From assembly GCF_001613105.1 (NCBI RefSeq), contig NZ_BDBS01000018.1, positions 1 through 64,000 on the forward strand: 64,000 nt of DNA, given 5' to 3'. The stretch's first letter is position 1. Every line of letters starts with the position of its first letter. The position numbers and the translations under genes were made by a program. Below are positions 57,214 to 64,000 of the stretch, piece by piece. A model generated the notes under the pieces. The model ran no database searches, was not told the DNA's origin, and saw nothing but the letters and a program-made list of their open reading frames with translations. Origin of the DNA: Nocardia pseudobrasiliensis NBRC 108224 (GTDB taxonomy: Bacteria > Actinomycetota > Actinomycetes > Mycobacteriales > Mycobacteriaceae).

Positions 57214-57699
57214 ATGATTCCCACTCTCGCCGGTGTACATCACCTCAAACTCCCCGTCTCGGACCTGGCCCGTTCCGTCGACTGGTACCGCACCCGGCTC
57301 GGCTACACGGTCGCGGTCGAATTCCACGAACAGGGCGTGCTGATGGGCGTGGGCCTGCGCCACCCCGCGGGCGGACCGATGCTCGCCCTGCGCCTGTATC
57401 CCGAAAAGGCCGCCGCGGCAGCGGGGTTCGACTACTTCTCGATAGGCGTTCCCGACAAGCAGGCCATGGAGGCCCTCGCCGAACACCTCGACGCCCTCGG
57501 CGACTCCCACGCCGGAGTCCACTTCGCCACCACCGGCTGGATTCTCCCCGAACTGCACGACCCCGACGGCCACGAAATCCGCTTCTACACCATCGAATCC
57601 CACACCGCCCTCGGCGAGGACACCCTGCGGGTCGACAACCCCCGGGAAACCGCCGAAGCGCGCGAACGCGACGGTCACACCCCGCAGGGATCGGCGTAG
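57214..57699 (+). CDS. VOC (glyoxalase/bleomycin resistance) family protein
   Basis: A 161-residue vicinal-oxygen-chelate protein: VHHLKLPVSDLARSVDWYRTRLGYTV start, metal-type residues His10-His11, and the second-module end ELHDPDGHEIRFYTIE. Could be a dioxygenase, an isomerase or a drug-binding protein; no specific clue. ATG 57214. Its stop lies inside the WD40 remnant that reads the other way. Confidence 0.85.
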   Translation: MIPTLAGVHHLKLPVSDLARSVDWYRTRLGYTVAVEFHEQGVLMGVGLRHPAGGPMLALRLYPEKAAAAAGFDYFSIGVPDKQAMEALAEHLDALGDSHAGVHFATTGWILPELHDPDGHEIRFYTIESHTALGEDTLRVDNPRETAEARERDGHTPQGSA

Positions 57700-57925
57700 G
57701 CCGCGCTCGGAAAGTATTGCCGCCATTCGCCGATCGAGATAACCGACGACTTGTCCGCACACAGCGCCGCGACGACACTTCGGCTGTCGAGCTGCCACGT
57801 ACGAAGCGTGCCGTCGAATCCGGCGGCCACCAGGCGGGCGCCATCGGGACTGAGGGCGACGTCGTTGACGCGGCCTATACGGCCGGAGCGAATGCGGAGA
57901 CGGTCTGCTGCTGACTTCTCCTGAA
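57675..57925 (-). pseudogene. C-terminal remnant of a WD40-repeat protein
   Basis: On the minus strand one WD40 blade is readable: GRIGRVNDVALSPDGARLVAAGFDGTLRTWQLDS in parts, followed by ALCADKSSVISIGEWRQYF and a TGA at 57675-57677. This is the usual C-terminus of actinobacterial WD40/STAND-type proteins. It begins after an in-frame stop with no start codon and no upstream blades, so it is a relic. It overlaps the end of the VOC gene by 25 bases. Confidence 0.7.
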
Positions 57926-57926
57926 C

Positions 57927-58451
57927 TCAGTCGACGGGGCGGCCGACATTCTCCGGATACCGGCCCTCCACATTGCCGGGCGGGGTGAAGCGAGCCACTA
58001 TCAATGTGCTCGGTTGCGAGAAGACCGTCCCCGCCGGGCAGGAGGCGATCCCCACGGCGATCTGTCGGCTGTTCTTCCATACGACTTGGGTGAAATGCCC
58101 TGTCTCCATGGAGAAGCCCGGGTGGTTGTAGTCGTATTTGGACGCCTCCTCCATCCAGGCGTCCAAGGCGTCCTGGAAGCCGACGTTTCCGGTTCCGGCA
58201 TAAAGATTCTCACCGTATCGTCCCTGCGGGTTCGAATGTTCGAACCGGCAGGCCTCGGCGTACTGCTGAGTGCTCGGATACAGCTCGGAATTCCACGTCA
58301 CCGGATCGGCCCCGTAGCCCGCGCGGGCCTTGTCGACGGCGGCGACGATCTGGTCGTTCTGGGTATCCGCCTGAGCCGGAACGATATTCATGAACAATCC
58401 GGTGACGACAGCCGCCGCGACACCGAGCATCGCCGTACCTGATTTTGTCAT
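57927..58451 (-). CDS. secreted CAP-domain (SCP/PR-1) protein
   Basis: A 174-residue exported protein. Signal peptide ending AQA-D (about residue 28); CAP fold with helix NDQIVAAVDKARAGYGADPVTWNSEL, the motif HSNPQGRYGENLYAG and MEEASKYDY, and GHFTQVVWKNSRQIAVG. The metal-binding His/Glu of the CAP cavity are present. Bacterial CAP proteins may bind lipids or cut peptides. ATG 58451; the longer frame is not conserved. Divergent from the MerR-controlled hydrolase. Confidence 0.9.
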   Translation of the reverse strand: MTKSGTAMLGVAAAVVTGLFMNIVPAQADTQNDQIVAAVDKARAGYGADPVTWNSELYPSTQQYAEACRFEHSNPQGRYGENLYAGTGNVGFQDALDAWMEEASKYDYNHPGFSMETGHFTQVVWKNSRQIAVGIASCPAGTVFSQPSTLIVARFTPPGNVEGRYPENVGRPVD

Positions 58452-58580
58452 TTGTTCTCCCGAAAGCCGTTGCTGCGGAATGGGACTCGAGTCGAGATGC
58501 GATCGCTTCCGTGCGGTAGCAGAGACCGTGGGGTCGGCAAGCGTTCTGCTCAATTGCGCCATGGACATCCGGACGCCGGG

Positions 58581-58612
58581 TTGACCTTGACCCTGCGTCA
58601 GGGTTGCAGGCT
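58581..58612 (+). promoter_or_regulatory. MerR-type promoter upstream of the hydrolase gene
   Basis: A -35 TTGACC (58581-58586) and a possible -10 near 58607-58612 are separated by about 20 bases, longer than the normal 17, and between them lies ACCCTG-CGT-CAGGGT (58590-58604), a perfect six-base inverted repeat. An over-long spacer with a central dyad is the mark of MerR-family promoters. The ATG 58619 lies at about +1, so the mRNA may be leaderless. Confidence 0.7.
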
Positions 58613-58618
58613 TGCCGC

Positions 58619-59521
58619 ATGACGAATGACAGCTTCTCCCCGACCCGGTTCGTGCCGCCGGTCGGCGGGTTCCAGGAAATCGAGGGTCGCCGAATTCATG
58701 TGCATCGGTCGGGCAGCGGGGGACCGGCGGTCGTGTTCCTGCCCGGCGCGAGTGCGGTCGGGCTGGACTACCTCGGTGTCCACCAACAGGTTTCGCAATT
58801 CACCACGGCGGTCATCTACGACCGCGGCGGCACGGGCTACAGCGATGCGCTACCGCTGCCGCGCACCGCGGCAGCGGTCGCCACGGAATTGCGCGAGCTG
58901 CTGCGTGCCGAGAACATCACCGGCCCTTACATTCTCGCGGCCCACTCCCTGGGCGGCCTCTACGCGCACCGGTTCGCGCAGCTGTATCCGCGGGAGGTGG
59001 CGGGCCTGGTCTGGATGGATGCGCTACACCGCGATTGGGACGATTTCATGCCACCCTCGATGAGTCTGGCGGCGGCCGAGCGTATGGCAACCGATCCGGA
59101 ACAGCTGCGACGAATGCGCCCGGCGCTGCGCGCGATGCGGGCCGCCTTGCTCACGGACTATCCCGAGCACATCCGGCAGCCGCTGCTCGAGGCCAAGGAC
59201 AGCGACGAATGGACGCGGGTCGGCATCGCGGAACGTTCGGCCCTGACCGAACTCGCCACCGAACTGCGAGCGGGGCCGAACATCCCCGACGTCCCATTGA
59301 TCGCGCTGACCGTGGTCGGCAGCGACCCCGCCCAGCAGGCGCTGAGCTCCCGGGAGATCAACGACGCCAAGACGAGAATGGACGCGGCCCTGGTGCGCGC
59401 GGTCACGCGCGGCGAACAGCGCATCCTGCCCGACACCCTGCACCACCGGCTCTGCTTCGACCGTCCCGATGCCGTGGTCCGGGCGATCCGCGACGTCCTC
59501 GACCGGGTGGTCCGCCCGTAG
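58619..59521 (+). CDS. alpha/beta hydrolase
   Basis: A 300-residue hydrolase with catalytic triad: nucleophile Ser in LAAHSLGGLYAHRFA, Asp/Glu in the later strand and His in PDTLHHRLCFDRPDAV. Oxyanion region FLPGASAVGLDY. Start ATG 58619 (MTNDSFSP) is chosen; the upstream frame has no ribosome binding site. Followed after 13 bases by a MerR regulator; both likely form one operon driven by the MerR promoter. Substrate unknown, perhaps an ester drug. Confidence 0.9.
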   Translation: MTNDSFSPTRFVPPVGGFQEIEGRRIHVHRSGSGGPAVVFLPGASAVGLDYLGVHQQVSQFTTAVIYDRGGTGYSDALPLPRTAAAVATELRELLRAENITGPYILAAHSLGGLYAHRFAQLYPREVAGLVWMDALHRDWDDFMPPSMSLAAAERMATDPEQLRRMRPALRAMRAALLTDYPEHIRQPLLEAKDSDEWTRVGIAERSALTELATELRAGPNIPDVPLIALTVVGSDPAQQALSSREINDAKTRMDAALVRAVTRGEQRILPDTLHHRLCFDRPDAVVRAIRDVLDRVVRP

Positions 59522-59534
59522 ACTCGGCGCGACG

Positions 59535-60284
59535 ATGCCCGACGACGACAGGGGAGCGGTGCTGACCATCGGCCAACTCGCGGCCGCCGCGGGCGTGACC
59601 GTACGCGCCGTTCGCCACTACCACCACGTCGGCCTGCTGGCCGAGCCCGAGCGCGACGCCTCCGGTTATCGCCGCTACAGCGCGCAGGCCGCGGTGGACC
59701 TCATCCGGATCAGAACCCTCGCCGACGCGGGTGTCCCGCTGGCCCGCATCGACGCGCTACTGCACGCACAGCCCGCCGAATTCGCCTCGGCCATTACCGA
59801 TATCGACGCCGAATTACAGCGCAAGATCGATCAGCTCGCCGCATATCGTCGCCGCATCGCCGATCTGGCCAGCGGCGAGAGCCTGGTCCTGCCCGCCGAG
59901 GTGGTCGCCATCCTGAACCGGATGCGTGGCCTCGGCGTGAGCGAACAGCGGGTGCAACTCGAGCGCGATTCATGGATCCTGCTGCAGGCCCTGGACCCGC
60001 AGGCCATGCCGCAGCGCGTCCGGGAGAAGACCGCGGGCCTGGACGACCCCGAGACCGTGCGCCTGTATCTCGCCTGCGATCGAGCCGTGGACTGGGAACC
60101 GGATGATCCGCGCCTGGATCGGCTCATCGACGATCTGGACGCCTGGGAGATCGCACACGAGCGAGACCGCGACGGGGATCGGAGCCTGCGGCTGATCTCG
60201 TCTCGGATCTCCGAGGCGTCACCGGCGTGGCAGCGCATCATCGCCGCGCTCGCCCATCGCGCCGAGCGTCGCCGCGACGCCTGA
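59535..60284 (+). CDS. MerR-family transcriptional regulator
   Basis: A 249-residue MerR protein: winged HTH at residues about 12-80 (LTIGQLAAAAGVTVRAVRHYHHVGLL, YRRYSAQAAVDLIRIR), a long dimerisation helix (about 85-125) and a C-terminal domain of unknown ligand. No Cys-rich metal loop. It probably acts on the promoter at 58581 and so autoregulates with the hydrolase. Its 3' end overlaps the convergent AraC gene by 66 bases. Confidence 0.92.
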   Translation: MPDDDRGAVLTIGQLAAAAGVTVRAVRHYHHVGLLAEPERDASGYRRYSAQAAVDLIRIRTLADAGVPLARIDALLHAQPAEFASAITDIDAELQRKIDQLAAYRRRIADLASGESLVLPAEVVAILNRMRGLGVSEQRVQLERDSWILLQALDPQAMPQRVREKTAGLDDPETVRLYLACDRAVDWEPDDPRLDRLIDDLDAWEIAHERDRDGDRSLRLISSRISEASPAWQRIIAALAHRAERRRDA

Positions 60285-61109
60285 TGTCGTGCCACCGGCA
60301 TATGCGCGGTGGTTCTCGGCGAGGCCCGGCATTCCGGCGAGCGCTGTCGGAGTTGTCCCGCTGAACGCCAACACCTCTCGATACAGATGTGACTGATCGA
60401 CATAGCCGCATTCCGCCGCGATCAGCGCGACGCTGCGGCCCGCGATCAGTTGATGGACGGCACGGTCGAAGCGCACCAGTTTCGCGGCGCGCTTCGGCGG
60501 CAGGCCCACCTGCGATCGGAACCGCGTCCACAGCCGTTTGCGACTCCAGCCGAGCTCGGCGGCCAGATTATCGACCCGAATTCGACCGCCGCTCGAGGTG
60601 ATTCGTTCCCACGCCCAGATCACCTCCGGATCCATCGGCGGTCCCGCGGTAATGCGTGCGGCGAGAAATGCCTCCGCCGCCGCGAACCGTTCATCCCAGG
60701 ATGTGGCCTCGCTCAATCGCTCTCGAAGCTGTGCGGCATCTCGACCCGACAGCGCGTCGAGGGGCAGCACGGCCGGGCAGGGGCCCAGTACCGCGTGCGC
60801 GACCACCGGGGACATTCGCACCTCCACGCAGGCGATGTGCTGCCCGCGCATCCGGACCTGCCCGTGTGCGAGTCCGGCGGCGAGGCTGCCCACGTGTTGT
60901 CTGCCGGTCGCCTCCTCGATCAGCAGTGCGCCCTCGCCGAATTCGAATATCAGGGTGATCGAAGGGTGCGCAATCACGCGCTGCTCGATCGGATCCGTAG
61001 CGAGACTGCGAAATCCGGCCATCCTGATGCCGCCCGCTCGATTCGGCCGGGTCGGCCGCGCGATATCCCAACCGGCCGAGCCGTCGGCCACCCGCCCGGT
61101 AGATCGCAT
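60219..61109 (-). CDS. AraC-family transcriptional regulator
   Basis: A 296-residue regulator with an N-terminal ligand domain (about residues 15-140, ITLIFEFGEGALLIEEA) and a C-terminal double HTH (about 180-270; IRVDNLAAELGWSRKRLWTRFRSQVGLPPKRAAKL in parts, CGYVDQSHLYREVLAFSGTTP). This resembles the DUF6597-type sensors used for small-molecule detection. ATG 61109. Divergent from the SRPBCC gene at 61239, a likely target. Confidence 0.9.
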   Translation of the reverse strand: MRSTGRVADGSAGWDIARPTRPNRAGGIRMAGFRSLATDPIEQRVIAHPSITLIFEFGEGALLIEEATGRQHVGSLAAGLAHGQVRMRGQHIACVEVRMSPVVAHAVLGPCPAVLPLDALSGRDAAQLRERLSEATSWDERFAAAEAFLAARITAGPPMDPEVIWAWERITSSGGRIRVDNLAAELGWSRKRLWTRFRSQVGLPPKRAAKLVRFDRAVHQLIAGRSVALIAAECGYVDQSHLYREVLAFSGTTPTALAGMPGLAENHRAYAGGTTSGVAATLGAMGERGDDALPRR

Positions 61110-61238
61110 CAACCCATGCTACGTGCCGGTTTTCGACCGAAGTTCCTGCTCGGCAGGGGGCGTGGAGCAAATGTACAAGACGAGATCACCATCCGGCGTG
61201 GACAGTGGCAGTCGACCAGATCGCAGAAGGGATATGCC

Positions 61239-61640
61239 GTGGCGACCGTACAGCTGGATATCGAGATCGACGCCGACGCGGATTCGGTGTGGAAGGTAGT
61301 GGGCGGCTTCGCGACCGCGCCCGAACGAATGACGCCCGGCTGGGTGAGTTCGTGCGTGGCCGACGGCGGCGTGCGGGTGGTGACCTTGCGCAATGGAATC
61401 ATCGTGCGGGAGCGGCTCATTGCCGTGGACGAGCACCGGCGGCGCATCGTGTATTCGGTCGTCGGTGACACCGTGCGGCCCGTTCACGACAATGCGTCCA
61501 TGCAGGTGTTCGCGACGGGGCCGGGCCGCAGCCGACTGGTGTGGATCCACGACGTCCTGCCGGACGAACTGGCCGAGCTGTTGCACACGAATATGAGCGA
61601 GGCCGTGGACGTCATGCGAAACGCCTTGGCGGACAGCTGA
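61239..61640 (+). CDS. SRPBCC family protein
   Basis: A 133-residue START-like protein (ATVQLDIEIDADADSVWKVVGGF, VVTLRNGIIVRERLIAVDEHRRRIVYSVVG, SRLVWIHDVLPDELAELL). The GTG 61239 follows AGAAGGG and gives the conserved N-terminus; an overlapping ATG at 61234 is in another frame. Divergent from the AraC regulator with 129 bases between starts, so probably induced by it. Ligand unknown. Confidence 0.85.
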   Translation: MATVQLDIEIDADADSVWKVVGGFATAPERMTPGWVSSCVADGGVRVVTLRNGIIVRERLIAVDEHRRRIVYSVVGDTVRPVHDNASMQVFATGPGRSRLVWIHDVLPDELAELLHTNMSEAVDVMRNALADS

Positions 61641-61658
61641 AACCGCAGCCCGAGATGC

Positions 61659-62195
61659 TCAGCGATTCTGGACGAAGCCGTCCAGCAGCTTGCGGCACAG
61701 ATCGGCGAAGCGATGGCGGGCGTCGATCTGATCGTCGGACAGCCCGTCGGTCGAGGCCGGTGCGTAATTGACCAGGGGGACATCCTGATCCGGGGTCGCG
61801 CCCAGGAAGTTCAGAACCGCGCTGCCCTTGCCGCTTTTCGGGATGCCCATATCGACCTTCGCCAGCGACCTGGCCTCGGCGAAGGCCGCGGCGAGCACAT
61901 CCGGCGCGATTCGGCCCTGCAGCTGCTGGGGCGCGGTCCCGCGCTTACGCTCCTCACTGACGGCATCGGGACTCTTCACCGCCTGTCCGTCCGCGTGGAC
62001 CTGCAGCATCGGCGCCAGATCGGTGCGATCCTCCCAGCCGTCCGGAATCATGCTGAACACCACGAAAGTCGGTGTGGGCGCGGGCGGTTCGGCCAAGGCG
62101 ATGGTATCTGCGCCGAACAGTCCGGTGGCAGACAGGACTCCGGCCACCGCCATCCGCACCGCCGCGAATCGTCGTGCCGCACCGAACTTTCGCAT
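61659..62195 (-). CDS. exported hypothetical protein
   Basis: A 178-residue protein with a signal peptide (RRFAAVRMAVAGVLSATGLFG...ALA-E, about residues 8-35). The mature part (VVFSMIPDGWEDRTDLAPMLQVHADG, VDMGIPKSGKGSAVLNFLG, LSDDQIDARHRFADLCRKLLDGFV) is not recognised; nocardial proteins of similar build are uncharacterised. ATG 62195 preferred because it fits the signal; an upstream frame starts at 62297. No Cys in mature part except the last helix. Confidence 0.65.
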   Translation of the reverse strand: MRKFGAARRFAAVRMAVAGVLSATGLFGADTIALAEPPAPTPTFVVFSMIPDGWEDRTDLAPMLQVHADGQAVKSPDAVSEERKRGTAPQQLQGRIAPDVLAAAFAEARSLAKVDMGIPKSGKGSAVLNFLGATPDQDVPLVNYAPASTDGLSDDQIDARHRFADLCRKLLDGFVQNR

Positions 62196-62300
62196 GAATC
62201 GTTTCCTCCTGATCCCGAACCGGACGACCGCCGTCCACGGCAGCCAACCGTACGCGGTCGACCCGGTTCGCGGCTGATTCGGCGGGCTGTGCTTCACGAT

Positions 62301-62318
62301 GTTAAGAAGGCGCTTAAC
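62301..62318. promoter_or_regulatory. operator-like inverted repeat
   Basis: GTTAAG-AAGGCG-CTTAAC, a perfect six-base inverted repeat with a six-base spacer, A/T rich and so conspicuous here. The form suits a TetR-type repressor. It lies about 60 bases upstream of the -10 of the leader ORF and 106 bases upstream of the exported-protein start, so it could control either. Confidence 0.55.
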
Positions 62319-62376
62319 CGCAGGCAGGACGGTATCGGCGGGCGTGGAAATTCGGTCGTGCGCCTATCGGTGTCAT

Positions 62377-62385
62377 TGCTACCGT
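62377..62385 (+). promoter_or_regulatory. extended -10 of the AlaRS-like operon
   Basis: TGCTACCGT contains an extended -10 (TGn-TACCGT). Transcription would start about seven bases further, at or next to the ATG at 62392, so the first ORF (Ala-rich leader) would be translated from a leaderless transcript, common in this order. Confidence 0.5.
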
Positions 62386-62391
62386 GGAGTC

Positions 62392-62460
62392 ATGGAGGTC
62401 TGTTCACGAATTGCCGCCGCGGCCGCACGAGCTCACAGCTCGCCGGTCGCTGCCGCCTGA
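62392..62460 (+). CDS. Ala-rich 22-residue leader peptide
   Basis: ATG 62392 to TGA 62458-62460. The product starts MEVCSR and continues with IAAAAARA, later PVAAA before the stop; nine of its 22 residues are Ala, in two clusters, with GCC, GCG, GCA and GCT codons. It lies 115 bases upstream of an alanyl-tRNA synthetase-like gene and its 3' end overlaps one arm of a hairpin set. This is the build of an attenuation leader that measures charged tRNA-Ala. The reading is an inference; the short ORF could arise by chance in G/C-rich DNA. Confidence 0.5.
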   Translation: MEVCSRIAAAAARAHSSPVAAA

Positions 62461-62501
62461 CCTCGATTCCCCTGCCGGCGACCGGAAACGGTCCGCCGGT
62501 C
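62443..62501 (+). promoter_or_regulatory. competing hairpins of a possible attenuator
   Basis: Segment A, CCGGTCGC at 62443-62450 inside the leader ORF, pairs with B, GCGACCGG at 62478-62485. B can instead pair with its 3' neighbour: GACCG-GAAA-CGGTC at 62480-62493 (with a GNRA tetraloop) or GACCGG with CCGGTC at 62496-62501. A ribosome stalled in the Ala codons would mask A and free B. No U tract follows, so termination would need Rho, or the switch acts on translation. Confidence 0.45.
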
Positions 62502-62574
62502 TGTGTCGGTCTCCTCTCGGGTCCGATATTCGCGGTCGCTTCCGGTCGATTCCATCCTGATCGGAGCAACCATC

Positions 62575-63777
62575 ATGATCTCGACCGACCGAACCATTCG
62601 TATGTTCCTCGAGTTCTTCCGCGAGCGCGGCCACGAACTCGTACCGCAGGAATCCCTCATCCCGCCGTCGGGGGATTCGGTGCTGTTCACCACCTCCGGA
62701 ATGCATCCGTTGACGCCGTATCTGCTGGGCCGCCCGCATCCGCTGGGGCCTCGGCTGACCAATCTGCAGCGGTGTCTGCGCACCACGGATCTGGACGAGG
62801 TCGGCGACAGCACCCATTTGACGGTCTTCGAGATGCTCGGCTCGTGGTCGCTCGGCGACTACGACGGCCCGCGGAGTCTGCGGTGGGGCTGTGAACTACT
62901 GCGCGACGGATTCGGAATCGACCCGGGGCGGATGCATGTCACGATCTTCGGCGGGGACGAGCAGGTCGGACCCGATGACGAATCATGGCGAACCTGGGAG
63001 GAGTTGGGCCTGCCGGTCGAACCGACCACCGAGGAGAACTGGTGGTCGCACGAACCCACCGGACTCTGCGGCCCCGATTCGGAGATCTTCGTCTGGACCG
63101 GGCCCGGAATGCCGCAGGGCACACCAACCACCGATGATCGTTGGGTCGAGGTGTGGAATCACGTCATGATGCGATACGTCCGGCATTCGGACGGCAGCCT
63201 CGAGCCGCTGCGGCGGCCCAGCGTCGACACCGGGCTGGGGCTGGAACGGCTGGTCCGGATTCTGCAAGATAGGCCGTCGGTTTTCGACATCGATATCTTC
63301 CAGCCCTGGCTGACCACTCTGCCTCGGCTGTGGGGGCCGCTCGACGAATCGTCGATGCGATTGCTGTCGGATCATCTGCGGTCGTGCATCGTCGTACTCG
63401 GCGATCGAATCGTGCCGTCCCCGAACGGTGGCGGCTATGTGCTTCGTCGGCTGATTCGGCGCGTGCTGACCACATTGTGGCGCGACGAACCCACCCGAAC
63501 GCTGAGCGATCTGCCGATCGACCTGATCGAGGGGACGCTCGGGCATTTTCGGCAATCGCGTCCACCGCGCGAGGTGCGCACCGTATTGCTCGACGAGGAA
63601 CGCAGATTCGGCCGACTGCTCGAGCGCGGATGGCAGGTCTTGTCGCGGCCGCGTTTCACCGGGCCGCTGCGCGATGACGATTATCGGTATCTGCACGAAA
63701 CGCATGGTCTGCCCCGCGACCTCGTGATGTATCTGCGTGTGGGCCATGGTGATCCGACGGGAAATGTTGTTCGATGA
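62575..63777 (+). CDS. alanyl-tRNA synthetase-like protein, editing and C-terminal domains absent
   Basis: A 400-residue protein covering only the catalytic and tRNA-recognition part of AlaRS (normally about 880 residues). Class II motifs: SVLFTTSGMHPLTPYLLG (about 35-52), motif 2 FEMLGSWSLGDY (85-96), GLCGPDSEIFVWTG, VWNHVMMRY and motif 3 VDTGLGLER (217-225); then GGGYVLRRLIRRVL and a final LHETHGLPRDLV, where normal enzymes pass to the editing domain. ATG 62575 has GGAG eight bases upstream. Such stand-alone paralogs may charge a carrier or make aminoacyl-tRNA for another enzyme. The host must have a separate full alaS. Confidence 0.88.
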   Translation: MISTDRTIRMFLEFFRERGHELVPQESLIPPSGDSVLFTTSGMHPLTPYLLGRPHPLGPRLTNLQRCLRTTDLDEVGDSTHLTVFEMLGSWSLGDYDGPRSLRWGCELLRDGFGIDPGRMHVTIFGGDEQVGPDDESWRTWEELGLPVEPTTEENWWSHEPTGLCGPDSEIFVWTGPGMPQGTPTTDDRWVEVWNHVMMRYVRHSDGSLEPLRRPSVDTGLGLERLVRILQDRPSVFDIDIFQPWLTTLPRLWGPLDESSMRLLSDHLRSCIVVLGDRIVPSPNGGGYVLRRLIRRVLTTLWRDEPTRTLSDLPIDLIEGTLGHFRQSRPPREVRTVLLDEERRFGRLLERGWQVLSRPRFTGPLRDDDYRYLHETHGLPRDLVMYLRVGHGDPTGNVVR

Positions 63778-64000
63778 GTGATCGTGGACACTGTGGACTT
63801 CGCGCGGGTCGTCGCGGAATTCGGCGTCGGTAACGCGTTGCTGGTCGAACCGGGGGCGCCGGCCGCGACCCAGGTACCGGCGAAATGGGCCGGGGTCGTC
63901 GTCGGCGACGAACCCCGCGCTCGCCGCGCCGCCGCCACGGCGCTGTGGACTCTCGACATGCTCATGCTCCTACCGCGATTCGCGGCGGCGCTGGACGAAT
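63778..64000 (+). CDS. partial gene after the AlaRS-like gene, unrecognised
   Basis: An open frame from GTG 63778, which directly follows the AlaRS-like stop, runs off the window. The first 74 residues include FARVVAEFGVGNALLVEPG, AKWAGVVVGDEPRARRAAATALWTLDML and LLPRFAAALDE. No family is recognised. The zero-base spacing means it is co-transcribed and probably works with the AlaRS-like protein. Normal alaS neighbours (ruvX) do not look like this. Confidence 0.6.
   Translation, partial: MIVDTVDFARVVAEFGVGNALLVEPGAPAATQVPAKWAGVVVGDEPRARRAAATALWTLDMLMLLPRFAAALDE

Larger units (their letters stand above)
62196..62391. other. intergenic region before the leader ORF
   Basis: About 200 bases holding the promoter of the exported-protein gene (minus strand), the inverted repeat at 62301-62318 and the promoter of the AlaRS-like operon. 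No coding sequence supported. Confidence 0.45.

Noticed and set aside
60450..61238. Long plus-strand extension of the SRPBCC gene over the AraC gene
   Set aside because: The extension is antisense to a well-defined AraC regulator; the conserved SRPBCC start is at GTG 61239.

Overview
The window is chromosomal DNA of a high-GC actinobacterium, most likely Nocardia or a close relative in the Mycobacteriales. The evidence is the block rpsB-tsf, pyrH-frr-cdsA, rlmN, DUF2631-dxr-rip, the strong G/C third-position bias, DUF397/DUF5753 and DUF4254 genes, leaderless-looking starts and a rifamycin monooxygenase. No rRNA, tRNA, CRISPR array or intact insertion sequence was seen.

Layout. 1-2100: DUF202 membrane genes and a secreted GH5 glycosidase. 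2299-8369: translation and envelope housekeeping (rpsB, tsf, pyrH, frr, cdsA, lapA-like, rlmN). 8427-15312: metal ArsR/CDF pair, OFA transporter with its small subunit, M64 metalloprotease, HD protein, an HTH-less LysR-like protein, a double SUKH protein. 15324-19200: DUF2631, dxr, rip site-2 protease, then a threonine aldolase where ispG would be expected. 19200-31200: small metabolic genes, GalM lipoprotein, ArsR/SRPBCC pair with a perfect palindromic operator, DHFR-like protein, Cys-repeat lipoprotein, PAS-ANTAR protein, rifamycin monooxygenase with a rifamycin-associated element, LysR/EamA pair, M28 peptidase. 31200-44700: beta-helix/lectin protein, M3 peptidase, transporters, an ECF41 sigma factor with a DoxX target gene, XRE/DUF397 pair, endonuclease V, GNAT. 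44700-51070: five-gene acyl-CoA catabolic operon (CaiB, two acyl-CoA dehydrogenases, YWTD propeller, 3-hydroxyacyl-CoA dehydrogenase) facing a LysR regulator. 51000-62200: redox genes, a two-component system, CAP protein, MerR-controlled hydrolase, AraC/SRPBCC pair. 62300-64000: an alanyl-tRNA synthetase-like gene that lacks the editing and C-terminal domains, preceded by a short Ala-rich leader ORF and competing hairpins.

Most notable: (1) the Ala-rich leader peptide in front of a truncated AlaRS paralog, which looks like an attenuation system sensing alanyl-tRNA; (2) a rox gene with a RAE at its predicted transcription start; (3) a series of genes that each keep both ends but have lost the middle with a change of frame (CGNR zinc-finger protein, pyridoxamine-phosphate-oxidase-like protein, aminoglycoside-phosphotransferase-like protein, FAD-linked oxidase), plus a WD40 remnant, a transporter tail and a one-base frameshift in a DUF397 gene; (4) an ECF41-type promoter in front of doxX. 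Start codons were chosen from conserved N-termini, ribosome binding sites and overlaps, and several remain arguable.
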